Assembly: GCF_046348265.1 (NCBI RefSeq)
Contig: NZ_JAXMEO010000012.1
DNA from: Pelomonas sp937871895
GTDB taxonomy: Bacteria > Pseudomonadota > Gammaproteobacteria > Burkholderiales > Burkholderiaceae_C
DNA: 64,000 nucleotides
Strand: one strand, 5' to 3'
The position numbers and the translations under genes were made by a program. The notes under the pieces are model-generated. The model had not been told where the DNA came from. It did not search any database and was given only the letters and a program-made list of their open reading frames with translations. Below, in pieces: positions 36,501 to 45,596 of the stretch (position 1 is its first letter; each line of letters begins with the position of its first letter).

Positions 36501-36524
36501 GCGGGCTGACGAAGGTCAGCCCGC
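36501..36524. other. Perfect hairpin past the hemerythrin gene
   Basis: GCGGGCTGAC, loop GAAG, GTCAGCCCGC. It lies 25 bases past the hemerythrin stop on the minus strand and before the peptidase gene. There is no T-tract on either side, so it may be an attenuator or an mRNA 3'-end stabiliser rather than a simple terminator. Confidence 0.5.
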
Positions 36525-36548
36525 CGGGCTCATCCCGCTGTTGAAGCG

Positions 36549-37073
36549 TCAACTGCAGCCGCTGCTGCCGCAACCGCTCTGGGCCTCGCCCAGGGGCGGG
36601 CGGGCACATTGCCCGGTGGCGGGGTCGTAGCCCGCCTGCTGCATGGTGTAGACCAGGGCCGCATCCATGGCCTCGGCGTGGAAGCCGAACCACTGGCCCA
36701 GCTCGGTGGGCAGGCGCCGCACGGGGTCCAGGTCCTTGCCCGCCTCGACGTGCTTGCGCACCTCGCGCAGCACGTCGAGCACGAGGGTGTGCTGGCGGCT
36801 GTGGCAGTTCTCAGGCGCAAAGCCCACGGCCGCCATCCAGCGCTCTTCCATCCCGAAGTGGGCCTCGGTGTGGGTGATCAGGCCGTCCAGCGCTTCAAGC
36901 AACTGCCCTTGCGTCGCGGCCTCGGCGTTGACGAGCTCGTGCAGGCCATTCAACAGATCCACGAACTCACGGTGCGTGGCATCGATGTGCGGCTCATGGA
37001 GCTCAAGTTCGGGCGTCCAGGAGACCGCCACTTGGGCGGCCGTGGCGGCGGAGGGGGCAACTGCGGTAGTCAT
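36549..37073 (-). CDS. Bacteriohemerythrin with Cys-rich tail
   Basis: Cytoplasmic diiron oxygen-binding protein of 174 residues. Iron ligands are expected in HIDATHREF, HTEAHFGMEERW, CHSRQHTLVL and FGFHAEAMDAAL, all in the right order for the four-helix bundle. After the domain comes a tail with several cysteines, ending GCGSSGCS, that is not part of the usual fold and could bind metal or be redox active. It stands alone, before the peptidase gene on the same strand. Possible roles are oxygen sensing or storage for chemotaxis or respiration. Confidence 0.9.
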   Translation of the reverse strand: MTTAVAPSAATAAQVAVSWTPELELHEPHIDATHREFVDLLNGLHELVNAEAATQGQLLEALDGLITHTEAHFGMEERWMAAVGFAPENCHSRQHTLVLDVLREVRKHVEAGKDLDPVRRLPTELGQWFGFHAEAMDAALVYTMQQAGYDPATGQCARPPLGEAQSGCGSSGCS

Positions 37074-37184
37074 GCAGGAAGCTTAAGTGCGGCGGCTGAC
37101 GCCGGCCTTGAAGGGGATCAATACCGAGCTTGTTCCGCTGCTGAACTTTTTGGCACGACGCAGCGAACGCCCTTTTCACCATCA

Positions 37185-38261
37185 CTAGTCAATCAATTTG
37201 GAGCCCCTCAGCGAGCGCATGGCCGCCAAAATTCGCTCGCGCCACCAGTATTTGGATCTCTCTGCTGGCACCCCAAGCAAAAGAACAAATAGCACCGTAG
37301 CACCATAAACAAAGAGTATGTTTCTCCACGACCCAGGGCTAGAAACAAATGGAGATACACCTGCAGCCAGCCGCACAATAGGCATGTGAAAGAGGTAAAT
37401 AGAAAACGTCAACCCCGATGCAAAAGAAATCTGTCTCTCAAAAATAATGAGAAAACGGGAAATCTTGGCCACCACCATCGGGACGCCCAGCAAATGTACA
37501 AAAAATGCTACTCCATCGATATACTCAGCCAACACACTAGGCCGAACATATGCAATGTCAACAACCCACCAATCGCGATACTTTGGACTGAATGCAAGCA
37601 CCGCCAGGCCAAAGACAAACAGGCATCCGGCAAGCCAAGGGGCAGGTAAAAAACTTTTTGAGGTGTGCAGCCTGTACGCCCAAAAGCCAAGCCACCAAAT
37701 CGGCGCCATCAACAGGATGCCCGGCCCACCCAATATTGCTCCGGCAAGAACGACTAGGACCCTCGCAAAGCCCCTGAGATAGAAGGCCCCTGCGAAAATC
37801 ACGTAGAAAATGAATTCATACGACAGTGACCAGAAGGATCCATTGTTCTTTGGATTTAAGTCAATAGCCCAGACATCTTGAAGCATGCCCGCCGTTGCGA
37901 AATATCTAAAGATTGAGTCGCCTTGATCCGGCTCCCAGGGCCCTTGATATAGCTGCGAATTGAACTGCTCTCCCAAAAAATTGCAAGCCACTGTCAGAGC
38001 AATCGCCGGTAACACCACAGAGTAGAGCCTAGATATTCTTGCAACAGCATAGTCAGAAAGACAATTCTCCTTCGCACTGGATACAAATCCAATAACATAC
38101 CCAGATAATACAAAAAATACCATAACGGAGGTAGGACCATATCCGCCCAACCACCATAGGAAGCCGCCTGTTATCTTGAGCCCATAGGCGTGATAGATAA
38201 CCACCAAGCACGCTGCAGCGAACCGCACCGCATCCAAATAAATCGACGTTTCTTTCTGCAT
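37185..38261 (-). CDS. Acyltransferase 3 family membrane protein (OafA/YrhL-like)
   Basis: Integral membrane protein of 358 residues with about ten hydrophobic helices that would O-acylate a surface sugar (O-antigen, capsule or peptidoglycan-like substrate). The start YLDAVRFAAACLVVIYHAYG carries the typical Arg and catalytic His; FFVLSGYVIGF and SFWSLSYEFIFYV are further family motifs. The DNA is clearly AT-richer than its surroundings (28 G+C of 60 in 37441-37500) and uses codons rare in the neighbours, so it was probably acquired horizontally. No integrase or transposase accompanies it. Confidence 0.9.
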   Translation of the reverse strand: MQKETSIYLDAVRFAAACLVVIYHAYGLKITGGFLWWLGGYGPTSVMVFFVLSGYVIGFVSSAKENCLSDYAVARISRLYSVVLPAIALTVACNFLGEQFNSQLYQGPWEPDQGDSIFRYFATAGMLQDVWAIDLNPKNNGSFWSLSYEFIFYVIFAGAFYLRGFARVLVVLAGAILGGPGILLMAPIWWLGFWAYRLHTSKSFLPAPWLAGCLFVFGLAVLAFSPKYRDWWVVDIAYVRPSVLAEYIDGVAFFVHLLGVPMVVAKISRFLIIFERQISFASGLTFSIYLFHMPIVRLAAGVSPFVSSPGSWRNILFVYGATVLFVLLLGVPAERSKYWWRERILAAMRSLRGSKLID

Positions 38262-38382
38262 GCACCGCTCTCCCTCGTTGTTCTAATCGCCATCGCATCG
38301 CGCCAGAAAATGAATCGCCACGGGCTACAAGGCGCTCGTCCGGCTTTGACCGTTTGCTACGCAGCGCCCGGCCTGCCCTCAC

Positions 38383-39969
38383 TCACCGTGGCAGGACGCC
38401 GTCGAAATACAGCGAGCTGTCCAGCGACAGCACGAAGCCCTTGACGCTGGCGCGGTGCGGCACGGAGATGGCGCCGTGGGCCAGGGGGCTCCAGGGCAGT
38501 TGCTGCGTGGCCAGGCGCAGGGCCTTGGCGTAGGCGACCTTGCGGGCCTCGCGGGTCTGGCCGGCGCGGGCTTCGGCGAGCAGCTTTTCGTAATCGGGGT
38601 TGCACCAGAAGGTGCCGCTGGCGGAGCCGCAGCCGAGCTGGCCGGCGGTGTTGGCGGGTTCGGTGTCGCCGTTCCAGCCCAGCAGCACGGTGTCGTGCTC
38701 GCCTTTGTCGACGCGGCGCAGGTACTCGCCCCATTCGTAGGTGACGATGTTCGCCGTGACGCCGACCTTGGCCCAATCGGTCTGGATCAGCTGGGCGACG
38801 AGCTTGCTGTTGGGGTTGTAGTTGCGGATGACGGGCATGGACCAGAGGCTGATGCTGAGGCCCGAGACGCCGGCTTTCTTGAGCAGCTCGCGCGCCTTGT
38901 CGGGGTTGTAGGCCTGGCCCTTGATGCTGGGGTCGTTGGCCCAGTTGGCGGCGGGCATCAGGGTCTGCGCCTGCACGCCGGCGTCGCCAAACACGGTCTT
39001 GACGAGCGTGGCCTTGTCGATGGCCATGTCCAGCGCCTGGCGCACCTCCACTTTGCCGAGCACGGGATGCTTGGTGTTGAAGGCCAGGTAGCCGATGTTC
39101 ATGCCCGGCGAGGTGGTGACCTTGATAGCGGGGTCCTTGCGCAGCTCGGCAAGGTCGGCCGGGGCCACCGAGTCGGCGATGTCGCATTCGTCGCGCTTGA
39201 GGCGCTGGGCGCGCACATTGCCGTCGGGTGTGATGGCAAAGACCAGCGTGTCCACCCGCGGGCGCTCGGCGGCGCGGAACCAGCCGGGGTGCTTGACGAG
39301 GCGCAACTGGCTGTCCACCCGGAAGCTCTTGAGCTGGAAGGGCCCCGTGCCCACGGGCGCCATGGCAATGCGCTCCGGCTTGCCGCTCTTGAGCAGCTGC
39401 GCACCGTACTCGGCCGACTGGATGGACGCGAACGAAGCCTGCAGGGCCGACAAAAAGGCCGCGTCGCGCTGCGCGAGCGTGAAGCGCACCTGGGTGGGCG
39501 AGAGCTTCTCGACCTTGTTGATCAGCTTCTCCCAGCCGTAGGACACGACATAGGGCGAGACGATGGGCAGGGCCTTGCCAAAGGCGCTGTCGCGGTTGAG
39601 CAGGCGGCCGAAGGTGAAGAGCACGTCGTCGGCATTGAACTCACGCGTGGGCTTGAAATCTTCGGTGGTCTGGAATGCAACACCTTTGCGCAGGTCGAAG
39701 GTGTATTGCAGCCCGTCCGGGCTGACGGTCCAGCGCTCGGCCAGCGCGGGAATCAGCTCGTCGGTGCCGCGCTTGTATTCGACCAACTGGCTGAAGATCT
39801 GGTCGGTGGCGCGGTGGTCCACGCCGCTGTCGGAGTTGGCGGGGTCGAAGGTCTTGGGGCTGCCGGTGGAGCAAAAGCGCAGCAGGCTCGCGCCCTGGGC
39901 CCAGGCGGATGGCGTGAGCACGGTGGCAAACAGGGCGCTGGCGAGGAGATGGCGGACAGCAGGCTTCAT
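38383..39969 (-). CDS. Peptide/nickel-type ABC transporter substrate-binding protein
   Basis: Periplasmic binding protein of 528 residues (SBP family 5, DppA/OppA-like). Signal peptide LLASALFATVLTPSAWA, then FCSTGSPKTFDPANSDSG and the hallmark domain VVSYGWEKLINKVEKLSP; the C-terminus reads PWSPLAHGAISVPHRA as in dipeptide-binding proteins. No permease or ATPase genes are next to it. Its ATG overlaps the amidohydrolase stop (ATGA), so both are translated from one message that begins at or before rnhA. Confidence 0.92.
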   Translation of the reverse strand: MKPAVRHLLASALFATVLTPSAWAQGASLLRFCSTGSPKTFDPANSDSGVDHRATDQIFSQLVEYKRGTDELIPALAERWTVSPDGLQYTFDLRKGVAFQTTEDFKPTREFNADDVLFTFGRLLNRDSAFGKALPIVSPYVVSYGWEKLINKVEKLSPTQVRFTLAQRDAAFLSALQASFASIQSAEYGAQLLKSGKPERIAMAPVGTGPFQLKSFRVDSQLRLVKHPGWFRAAERPRVDTLVFAITPDGNVRAQRLKRDECDIADSVAPADLAELRKDPAIKVTTSPGMNIGYLAFNTKHPVLGKVEVRQALDMAIDKATLVKTVFGDAGVQAQTLMPAANWANDPSIKGQAYNPDKARELLKKAGVSGLSISLWSMPVIRNYNPNSKLVAQLIQTDWAKVGVTANIVTYEWGEYLRRVDKGEHDTVLLGWNGDTEPANTAGQLGCGSASGTFWCNPDYEKLLAEARAGQTREARKVAYAKALRLATQQLPWSPLAHGAISVPHRASVKGFVLSLDSSLYFDGVLPR

Positions 39970-41972
39970 GGGGCTTCGATCTTGGCAGAGGGCACAAAGG
40001 GCCGGATGGCCATGGCGGCGTAGAGCTCGTCAGGCGCAAAGGCCACGCTGCCCTGGATGACGAGGGCGACACGGCGGATGTCGGCGAGGCGCGTGCTGGG
40101 GTCGCCGTCCACGAGCATCAGGTCGGCCAGCTTGCCACGCTCGATGCTGCCGAGCTCCTGTGCGCGGTCGCTGTGCTTGGCGCCGTTCCAGGTGCCGATG
40201 CGCAGCACCTCGGGCACAGGAATGCCGGCCTCGGCGTACAGCTCCAGCTCGCGCTGCATGGCAAAGCCGGGCGTGGCGTCGGTGCCGGCCACCAGCGGGA
40301 TGCCGGCGGCGTGCAGGCGGCGCACCAGGTCCATCATCACCTTCCAGGACGCGGCGTAGCGCGCGGCATTGCCATCGTTGACCTCCATCTCGGCCGCCCG
40401 CAGGCTGCGCTGCATGCTGGCGGGCAGGTGGTCCGCAATGGCGGTGTAGCTGGGGTTCATGGCGCCTTGGCGCTGCAGGTACATGGCCTCGAAGGCCACG
40501 CCGGTCGGGTCCACCACGGTGCCGGTGCGCTTCAGCAGCGCGATGAAGCGGGCGGTGCGCGCGTCGTCCAGCTTCAACGCATGTGCCTTGTCGCCCGGCA
40601 GCGTGAAGCGCAGCAGCGTCCGCGTGTCGTCGTCCTTGCCAACGAGGAAGTTCAGCGTCACCTGGTTGATGTGGTGCAGCTCGCGGTAGCCGGCCTCCAC
40701 GGCCTGGGCCGCCGTCATGAAGGCCGGCACATGGCCGCCCACACGCAAGCCCAGCGCAGCGGCATGCGCGGCCATGGGCTTCACCCACTCGGGGCGGATG
40801 GAGTTGTAGAGCTTGAGCTGGCGGTAGCCATGCACGGCATACCAGTCGATGGCGGCCAGGGCCTGCTCCAGGGTCTCGGGCACGAAGTCGGCCTGGGACG
40901 AGAACGGGCTCTTGCCCTCGATGAAGCCATTGGCCGCGATGCGCGGGCCGAGCAACTCGCCGCTGGCCATGCGCTGGCGCATCAGGCTGAGGTCGGCAAA
41001 GCTGTTGCCCACATCGCGCACGGCCGTGACGCCAGCAGCCAGGTTGAGCAGCATCTGGCTGGGCTCGACGTGGGCGTGCATGTCGATGAGCCCAGGCAGC
41101 AGGGTGCGGCCACTGCCGTCGATGAGCTGCTGCACGCCCAAGCCTTGCAGCGAGCCAACCGGGCGGATGGCGGCGATGCGACCCTCGAACAGGAACACGT
41201 CGGAGGGCCCGCGCAGCCGGGCGGCCGGGGCGTCGAACCAGCGCACATTCTTGATGACCGTGAGCCCCGGCAGCGGATGCGCCAGGCGTTTGGCCAGCGT
41301 GGTGAGATGGGCGTCGCGCGCCTCGCGTTGGGCGGTTTCCAATGCGGGGACCAGCGCGCTCTGCCCTTCGCGCACGGTACCGCCCCAACCCGGGTAGACC
41401 TGGGCAAACAGCTGGCCGTCGCTGTCGCGCAGCCAGGCGTAGACGGGCATCAGGTCCAGGCCATGCAAGGCGTAGAGGCTGAGGTCCTGCTCGGCGAGGC
41501 GGAGTTGCTTGACGCGTTCAGCGCGCACGGCACCGGCCGGCAGGGCCGGGCGCTCGGCGCCGTCCCGCAACTGGCGCGCCAACTCGCCCATCCACCAGGG
41601 CGTGGCGTCCACCGGCAGGTAGACGGCCCCGGCCGGTGGTTGCGCCTGCCGACCCTGGTCCACGCGGGACTGCCAGGCGGCCGCGCCGTCGGCCTCGCGC
41701 TCAAAGCGGTCACGGATCAAGGCACCGTAGGTGGACACGCCTTCCGTGCGGTAGAGCTCGCCCGTGGTGGCCGTGCTCAGCCATTCCTTCTGGTCGGGGC
41801 CGCGGCCGTTGTTGCGGTAGCGGTAGTCCACCGCCCACTGCGCGCCCTCCAGCCGTGCCACCAGGTGGCCGCAGAGCGTGCGCACGCAGATGACGTCGAA
41901 GCGCTCGTCAGCGCGGGCGGCCCCGCTCGCGAGCACGCCGAGCACGATGAGCAGGCGCAGCAGGGCTTTCAT
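39966..41972 (-). CDS. Exported amidohydrolase with a long N-terminal extension
   Basis: Protein of 668 residues. Signal peptide LLRLLIVLGVLASGAARA; about 230 residues of unrecognised sequence with two close cysteines in VICVRTLCGHL; then an imidazolonepropionase-like amidohydrolase domain starting near LTVIKNVRWFDAPA. Metal-site motifs are LIDMHAHVEP, GGHVPAF, LHHINQ and AGTDATPGF. It could be a periplasmic dipeptidase or cyclic amide hydrolase; its partner gene is a peptide-type binding protein. Both ends overlap neighbours by four bases (rnhA before, binding protein after). Confidence 0.85.
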   Translation of the reverse strand: MKALLRLLIVLGVLASGAARADERFDVICVRTLCGHLVARLEGAQWAVDYRYRNNGRGPDQKEWLSTATTGELYRTEGVSTYGALIRDRFEREADGAAAWQSRVDQGRQAQPPAGAVYLPVDATPWWMGELARQLRDGAERPALPAGAVRAERVKQLRLAEQDLSLYALHGLDLMPVYAWLRDSDGQLFAQVYPGWGGTVREGQSALVPALETAQREARDAHLTTLAKRLAHPLPGLTVIKNVRWFDAPAARLRGPSDVFLFEGRIAAIRPVGSLQGLGVQQLIDGSGRTLLPGLIDMHAHVEPSQMLLNLAAGVTAVRDVGNSFADLSLMRQRMASGELLGPRIAANGFIEGKSPFSSQADFVPETLEQALAAIDWYAVHGYRQLKLYNSIRPEWVKPMAAHAAALGLRVGGHVPAFMTAAQAVEAGYRELHHINQVTLNFLVGKDDDTRTLLRFTLPGDKAHALKLDDARTARFIALLKRTGTVVDPTGVAFEAMYLQRQGAMNPSYTAIADHLPASMQRSLRAAEMEVNDGNAARYAASWKVMMDLVRRLHAAGIPLVAGTDATPGFAMQRELELYAEAGIPVPEVLRIGTWNGAKHSDRAQELGSIERGKLADLMLVDGDPSTRLADIRRVALVIQGSVAFAPDELYAAMAIRPFVPSAKIEAP

Positions 41973-42448
41973 CGCAGCGACTCCACGCCTCGGTTGGCCA
42001 GCGCATCGGCGCGCTCGTTGCCCGGGTCGCCGGCATGGCCCTTGACCCAACGCCAGTCCACGTGGTGCAGCTTGCGCAGCGCATCGAGCCGTTGCCAGAG
42101 GTCGGCGTTCTTCACCGGCTTGCCATCGGCGGTCTTCCAGCCCCGGCGCATCCAGTTGGCAATCCACTCGGTCATGCCTTTGCGCACGTACTCGCTGTCG
42201 GTGTAGATGACCACGTCGCAGCTGCGCTTGAGCGAGGCCAGTGCCTCGATCACGGCCGTCAGCTCCATGCGGTTGTTGGTGGTGCCCCGCTCGCCGCCAA
42301 ACAGCTCCTTCTCGTGGCCATTGCTTTGCAGCCAGGCGCCCCAGCCGCCTGGGCCCGGGTTGCCCTTGCAGGCGCCGTCGGTGTAGACGATGACGCTGGG
42401 GCGTTTGATCGCGGCGGAGACAGCGGCAGGCGCAGCAGTTTCAGTCAT
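41969..42448 (-). CDS. rnhA: Ribonuclease HI
   Basis: Degrades RNA in RNA-DNA hybrids; 159 residues. Catalytic acids are in VIYTDGACKGNPGPGGWGAW, NRMELTAVIEAL, VIYTDSEYV and GNERADALANRG. A short extra N-terminal stretch (about 15 residues) precedes the fold. It overlaps the methyltransferase gene by eight bases and the amidohydrolase gene by four. In E. coli rnhA is next to dnaQ; no dnaQ is here. Confidence 0.97.
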   Translation of the reverse strand: MTETAAPAAVSAAIKRPSVIVYTDGACKGNPGPGGWGAWLQSNGHEKELFGGERGTTNNRMELTAVIEALASLKRSCDVVIYTDSEYVRKGMTEWIANWMRRGWKTADGKPVKNADLWQRLDALRKLHHVDWRWVKGHAGDPGNERADALANRGVESLR

Positions 42449-43250
42449 GCACGTCCTTGGAATGCGGGTTCATCGCCACCGCAGTGGCGTGTTTGGGTTG
42501 CAGCCGCCGCGCGCGCTTGAGCCCCACCAGCCGCGTGCCCTGCACGCGCTTGACGGCCTGCAGGTAGTACGCGGCACCGAGCACCGGCCACCAGCGGGCG
42601 CCGATGCGCTCGGTCCAGCGCCAGCGCTCCAGCCAGACCTCGCTGCGCAGTGGTGGCCGGTAGAGTCCAAAGCGGCCGGCCTCGATCTCGTAGGACAACA
42701 GACGCAGCCAGTCGCGCAGCCGCCAGTAGCCGAGGAACTCGCCGCTGCGCGGCAGAAATACTTGCCCCAGCCGCTGGCGGATGCCCCAGAGGCTGGTGGG
42801 GTTGAGGCCGAGGATGATCAAGCGCCCCTCGGGCCGCAGCACGCGGTCCACCTCGCGCAGCAGGCGGTGGGGGTCCGGCGCCATCTCCAGCGCGTGGGGC
42901 AGCACGACGAGGTCCAGGCTGTCGCTCGGGAAGGGCAGCGCGTCGAAATGGCAGAACAGGTCCCGGCCCACCACCCAGCGCTGCGGCATGCGGTTGGCGC
43001 GCAGGCCGTCAATCAAGGGCAGTCCCAGCTGCAAGGCGTGGAAGCCAAAGCGGTCGGCCACGGCGGCATCGAGCTGGTTTTGCTCCCAGTCCAGCAGATA
43101 GCGGCCGGGCGGGGTGGCCAGCCAGGCCTGAAACGCTTGCTGGGCCTCGTCGGTCAAGGCCGCTGGGGTCGAAGCCTCGTTGGCCTGGTTTGGGGTTTCT
43201 ATACTCGGACCTTCTTTCGTCACGGTCTCGCCACATGGATCTGGCCGCAT
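42441..43250 (-). CDS. SAM-dependent methyltransferase, YafS-like
   Basis: Class I methyltransferase of up to 269 residues. The second half of the SAM fold is clear: FCHFDALPFPSDSLDLVVLP, HALEMAPDPHRLLREVDRVL, RPEGRLIILGLNP. The glycine-rich motif I is weak (the corresponding part is QRWVVGRDLF), as in E. coli YafS, with which it shares the gloB/rnhA neighbourhood. Substrate unknown. The start is uncertain: the ATG at 43250 interlocks with the gloB ATG and overlaps a likely gloB promoter, so a start nearer 43150-43225 is quite possible. Confidence 0.82.
   Translation of the reverse strand: MRPDPCGETVTKEGPSIETPNQANEASTPAALTDEAQQAFQAWLATPPGRYLLDWEQNQLDAAVADRFGFHALQLGLPLIDGLRANRMPQRWVVGRDLFCHFDALPFPSDSLDLVVLPHALEMAPDPHRLLREVDRVLRPEGRLIILGLNPTSLWGIRQRLGQVFLPRSGEFLGYWRLRDWLRLLSYEIEAGRFGLYRPPLRSEVWLERWRWTERIGARWWPVLGAAYYLQAVKRVQGTRLVGLKRARRLQPKHATAVAMNPHSKDVHD
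43200..43205 (+). promoter_or_regulatory. -10 element of gloB
   Basis: TATACT, 43 bases before the gloB ATG, a near-perfect sigma-70 -10; the -35 is weak (TCGTTG at 43177, 17-base spacer). Confidence 0.5.
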
Positions 43251-44070
43251 GAACCAGGCAATCTCGCACGTTTCGGCGCCTCTCGGCGCTTGGCGCCTGA
43301 CGCCGATTCCGGCTTTCGACGACAACTACCTCTGGATGCTCGACAACGGCCGGCAGGCGCTGGTCGTCGATCCTGGCGATGCCGCCCCGGTCCTTGCGGC
43401 CCTGGCGCAGCGAAAGCTGGAACTCGCGGGCATTCTAGTAACCCACCACCATGGCGATCACGTCGGTGGACTGGTCGAGTTGCAGGCTCATGCAGCCTGC
43501 CCCGTCTACGCCCCCGCCACCGAGACCATCCCCGGCCTTGTCGAGCGCGTGCGTGGCGGTGATGCAGTCGAACTGCTGGGATGCCGCTTTGAGGTGATCG
43601 ACGTCCCCGGCCACACGGCGGGCCACATCGCCTACTTCCTGCCGGGCAGCGCTGGCGCCGCCCCGCTGCTCTTCTGCGGCGACACCCTGTTCAGCGGCGG
43701 CTGCGGCCGGCTGTTCGAGGGCACACCTGCACAGATGCTCGCGTCACTGGACCGTCTGGCCGCCCTGCCAGGCGACACGCGCGTCTGCTGCGCCCACGAG
43801 TACACGTTGTCCAACCTGCGCTTTGCGCTGGCCGTCGAGCCGGGCAACCAGGCGCTGGTCGCCTACAACACCTGGTGCCAGGACGAGCGCACGGCCGGCC
43901 GCCCCACCCTGCCCTCCAGCATCGCGCGTGAGGCCCAGATCAACCCCTTCCTGCGCAGCCGAGCGGCCGAAGTGCGCAGCTCGGTCCTCGACCACGCGGC
44001 GCTGCCGGACACTGCCGACGAGGTGCAGGTGTTTGCCAGCCTGCGCGAATGGAAGAACAACTTCCGATGA
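43249..44070 (+). CDS. gloB: Hydroxyacylglutathione hydrolase (glyoxalase II)
   Basis: Hydrolyses S-lactoylglutathione to lactate and glutathione in methylglyoxal detoxification; 273 residues. Binuclear metal site: THHHGDHVGG, GHTAGHIAYF, CGDTLFSGGCGRLFEG and CCAHEYTLSN; C-terminal substrate helix ends ASLREWKNNFR. The start MNQAISHVSAP follows a TATACT promoter; the downstream mltD overlaps by four bases, so both are one operon. Confidence 0.96.
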   Translation: MNQAISHVSAPLGAWRLTPIPAFDDNYLWMLDNGRQALVVDPGDAAPVLAALAQRKLELAGILVTHHHGDHVGGLVELQAHAACPVYAPATETIPGLVERVRGGDAVELLGCRFEVIDVPGHTAGHIAYFLPGSAGAAPLLFCGDTLFSGGCGRLFEGTPAQMLASLDRLAALPGDTRVCCAHEYTLSNLRFALAVEPGNQALVAYNTWCQDERTAGRPTLPSSIAREAQINPFLRSRAAEVRSSVLDHAALPDTADEVQVFASLREWKNNFR

Positions 44071-45587
44071 CGCCCCATTTGACTGCACGGCTGCGCCTGT
44101 GGGCCCTGGTGAGCCTCACGCTGCTGCTGGCCGCCTGCGCCACACCGCAGGCCGATCTGACACCCAGCGTCCGCAACGAACTGCCCAAGCCCTGGGCTGC
44201 CCCGGCCGCCACCGCCTCCGAGGTGCCGCCCGCAACGGCCATTGCCGCCACGCCCACGGTGCAAGCCAGCGACCTGCTGGAAGACGCGCTGCAGCCCGGC
44301 CAGAAGGTGGACCTCGCCGCCCCCGAGTCGCAGGCCGACCTTTGGAGCCGCGTGCGCCAGGGCTTTGCCATGCCCGATCTGGACGACGCCTGGGTGCAAA
44401 AGGCCGAGGGCTACTACAGCGCCCGGCCCGACTATGTCGAGCGCATGATGTCGCGCGGCCAGCGTTACCTGTTCCACATCGTCGAGGAAGTGCAGCGCCG
44501 CGGCCTGCCCACCGAGCTGGCCCTGCTGCCTTTCATCGAAAGCGCCTTCGTCACCACCGCGCAATCGCGCGTCAAGGCCACCGGCATGTGGCAATTCATG
44601 CCTGCCACGGGCCGCGACTTTGCGCTCAAGCAGAACATCTTCCGCGACGACCGGCGCGACGTGCTGGAGTCCACCCGCGCGGCGCTCGACTACCTGGAGC
44701 GGCTCTACAAGCAGTTTGGTGACTGGCATCTGGCGCTGGCGGCCTACAACTGGGGCCAGGGCAATGTGGCCAAGGCCCTGGCGCGCAACGAGAAGCTCAA
44801 GCGCCCGACCGACTACGCCAGCCTCAAGATGCCGGACGAGACGCGCTACTACGTGCCCAAGCTGCAGGCCATCAAGAACATCGTGCTCGATGCCGAGCGC
44901 TTTGGCCTGGCCCTGCCCTCGGTGGCCAACCACCCCTACTTCCTGTCGGTGAAGCTGGAGCGCGACATCGACGTCGAGCTGGCGGCGCAGTTTGCCGGCC
45001 TGTCGGTGGAGGAGTTCAGCCTCTTCAACCCGCAGTCCAACAAGCCCGTCATCCTGGCCGCCGCCTCGCCGCGCGTGCTGCTGCCGTATGACCAGGCTGG
45101 CATCTTTGCCCGCAACCTGGCCGAACACCAAGGCCAGTTGGCCAGCTGGACGGCCTGGGTCGTGCCCAAGACCATGTCCACGGCCGACGCCGCCAAGCGC
45201 TTTGGCCTGACGGAAGCCCGGCTGCGCGAGCTGAACCAGATCCCGCCCAAGATGCTGGTGCGCGCTGGCTCGACCCTGCTGGTGCCGCGCGACGCCAAGG
45301 ACGCCGACGACGTGGCCGAGGCCATCGCCGAGAGTGCACGCCTCAACCTCACGCCTGACCAGCCGCCGCTGCGCAAACTCGCCCTCAAAGCCGGCAAGGC
45401 CGACACCGTGGCCTCTGTCGCCACGCGCTACAAGGTCTCGCCGCAGCAGGTGGCGAGCTGGAACAAGGTGGGCGTCAAGGCCCGCTTCAAGCCGGGGCAG
45501 ACCGTAGTCGTCTACGCCGCACCACCGGCGAAGGCCGGCAAGCCGGAGCAACTGGCGCAGGCGGCGCCCAAGCCGGCACGGCGCTGA
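44067..45587 (+). CDS. mltD: Membrane-bound lytic transglycosylase D
   Basis: Outer-membrane lipoprotein of 506 residues cleaving peptidoglycan glycan strands. Lipobox LLLAAC near residue 28; an Ala/Pro-rich linker; the SLT domain with catalytic Glu in ELALLPFIESAF and GMWQFMPATGRDF, DLALAAYNWGQGNV-like segment; then C-terminal LysM repeats (SVATRYKVSPQQVASWN, and a divergent one around TADAAKRFGLTEARLRELN). The ATG overlaps the gloB stop. The gene meets the MAPEG gene tail to tail with nine bases between. Confidence 0.94.
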   Translation: MTPHLTARLRLWALVSLTLLLAACATPQADLTPSVRNELPKPWAAPAATASEVPPATAIAATPTVQASDLLEDALQPGQKVDLAAPESQADLWSRVRQGFAMPDLDDAWVQKAEGYYSARPDYVERMMSRGQRYLFHIVEEVQRRGLPTELALLPFIESAFVTTAQSRVKATGMWQFMPATGRDFALKQNIFRDDRRDVLESTRAALDYLERLYKQFGDWHLALAAYNWGQGNVAKALARNEKLKRPTDYASLKMPDETRYYVPKLQAIKNIVLDAERFGLALPSVANHPYFLSVKLERDIDVELAAQFAGLSVEEFSLFNPQSNKPVILAAASPRVLLPYDQAGIFARNLAEHQGQLASWTAWVVPKTMSTADAAKRFGLTEARLRELNQIPPKMLVRAGSTLLVPRDAKDADDVAEAIAESARLNLTPDQPPLRKLALKAGKADTVASVATRYKVSPQQVASWNKVGVKARFKPGQTVVVYAAPPAKAGKPEQLAQAAPKPARR

Positions 45588-45596
45588 GCGCGCGCT

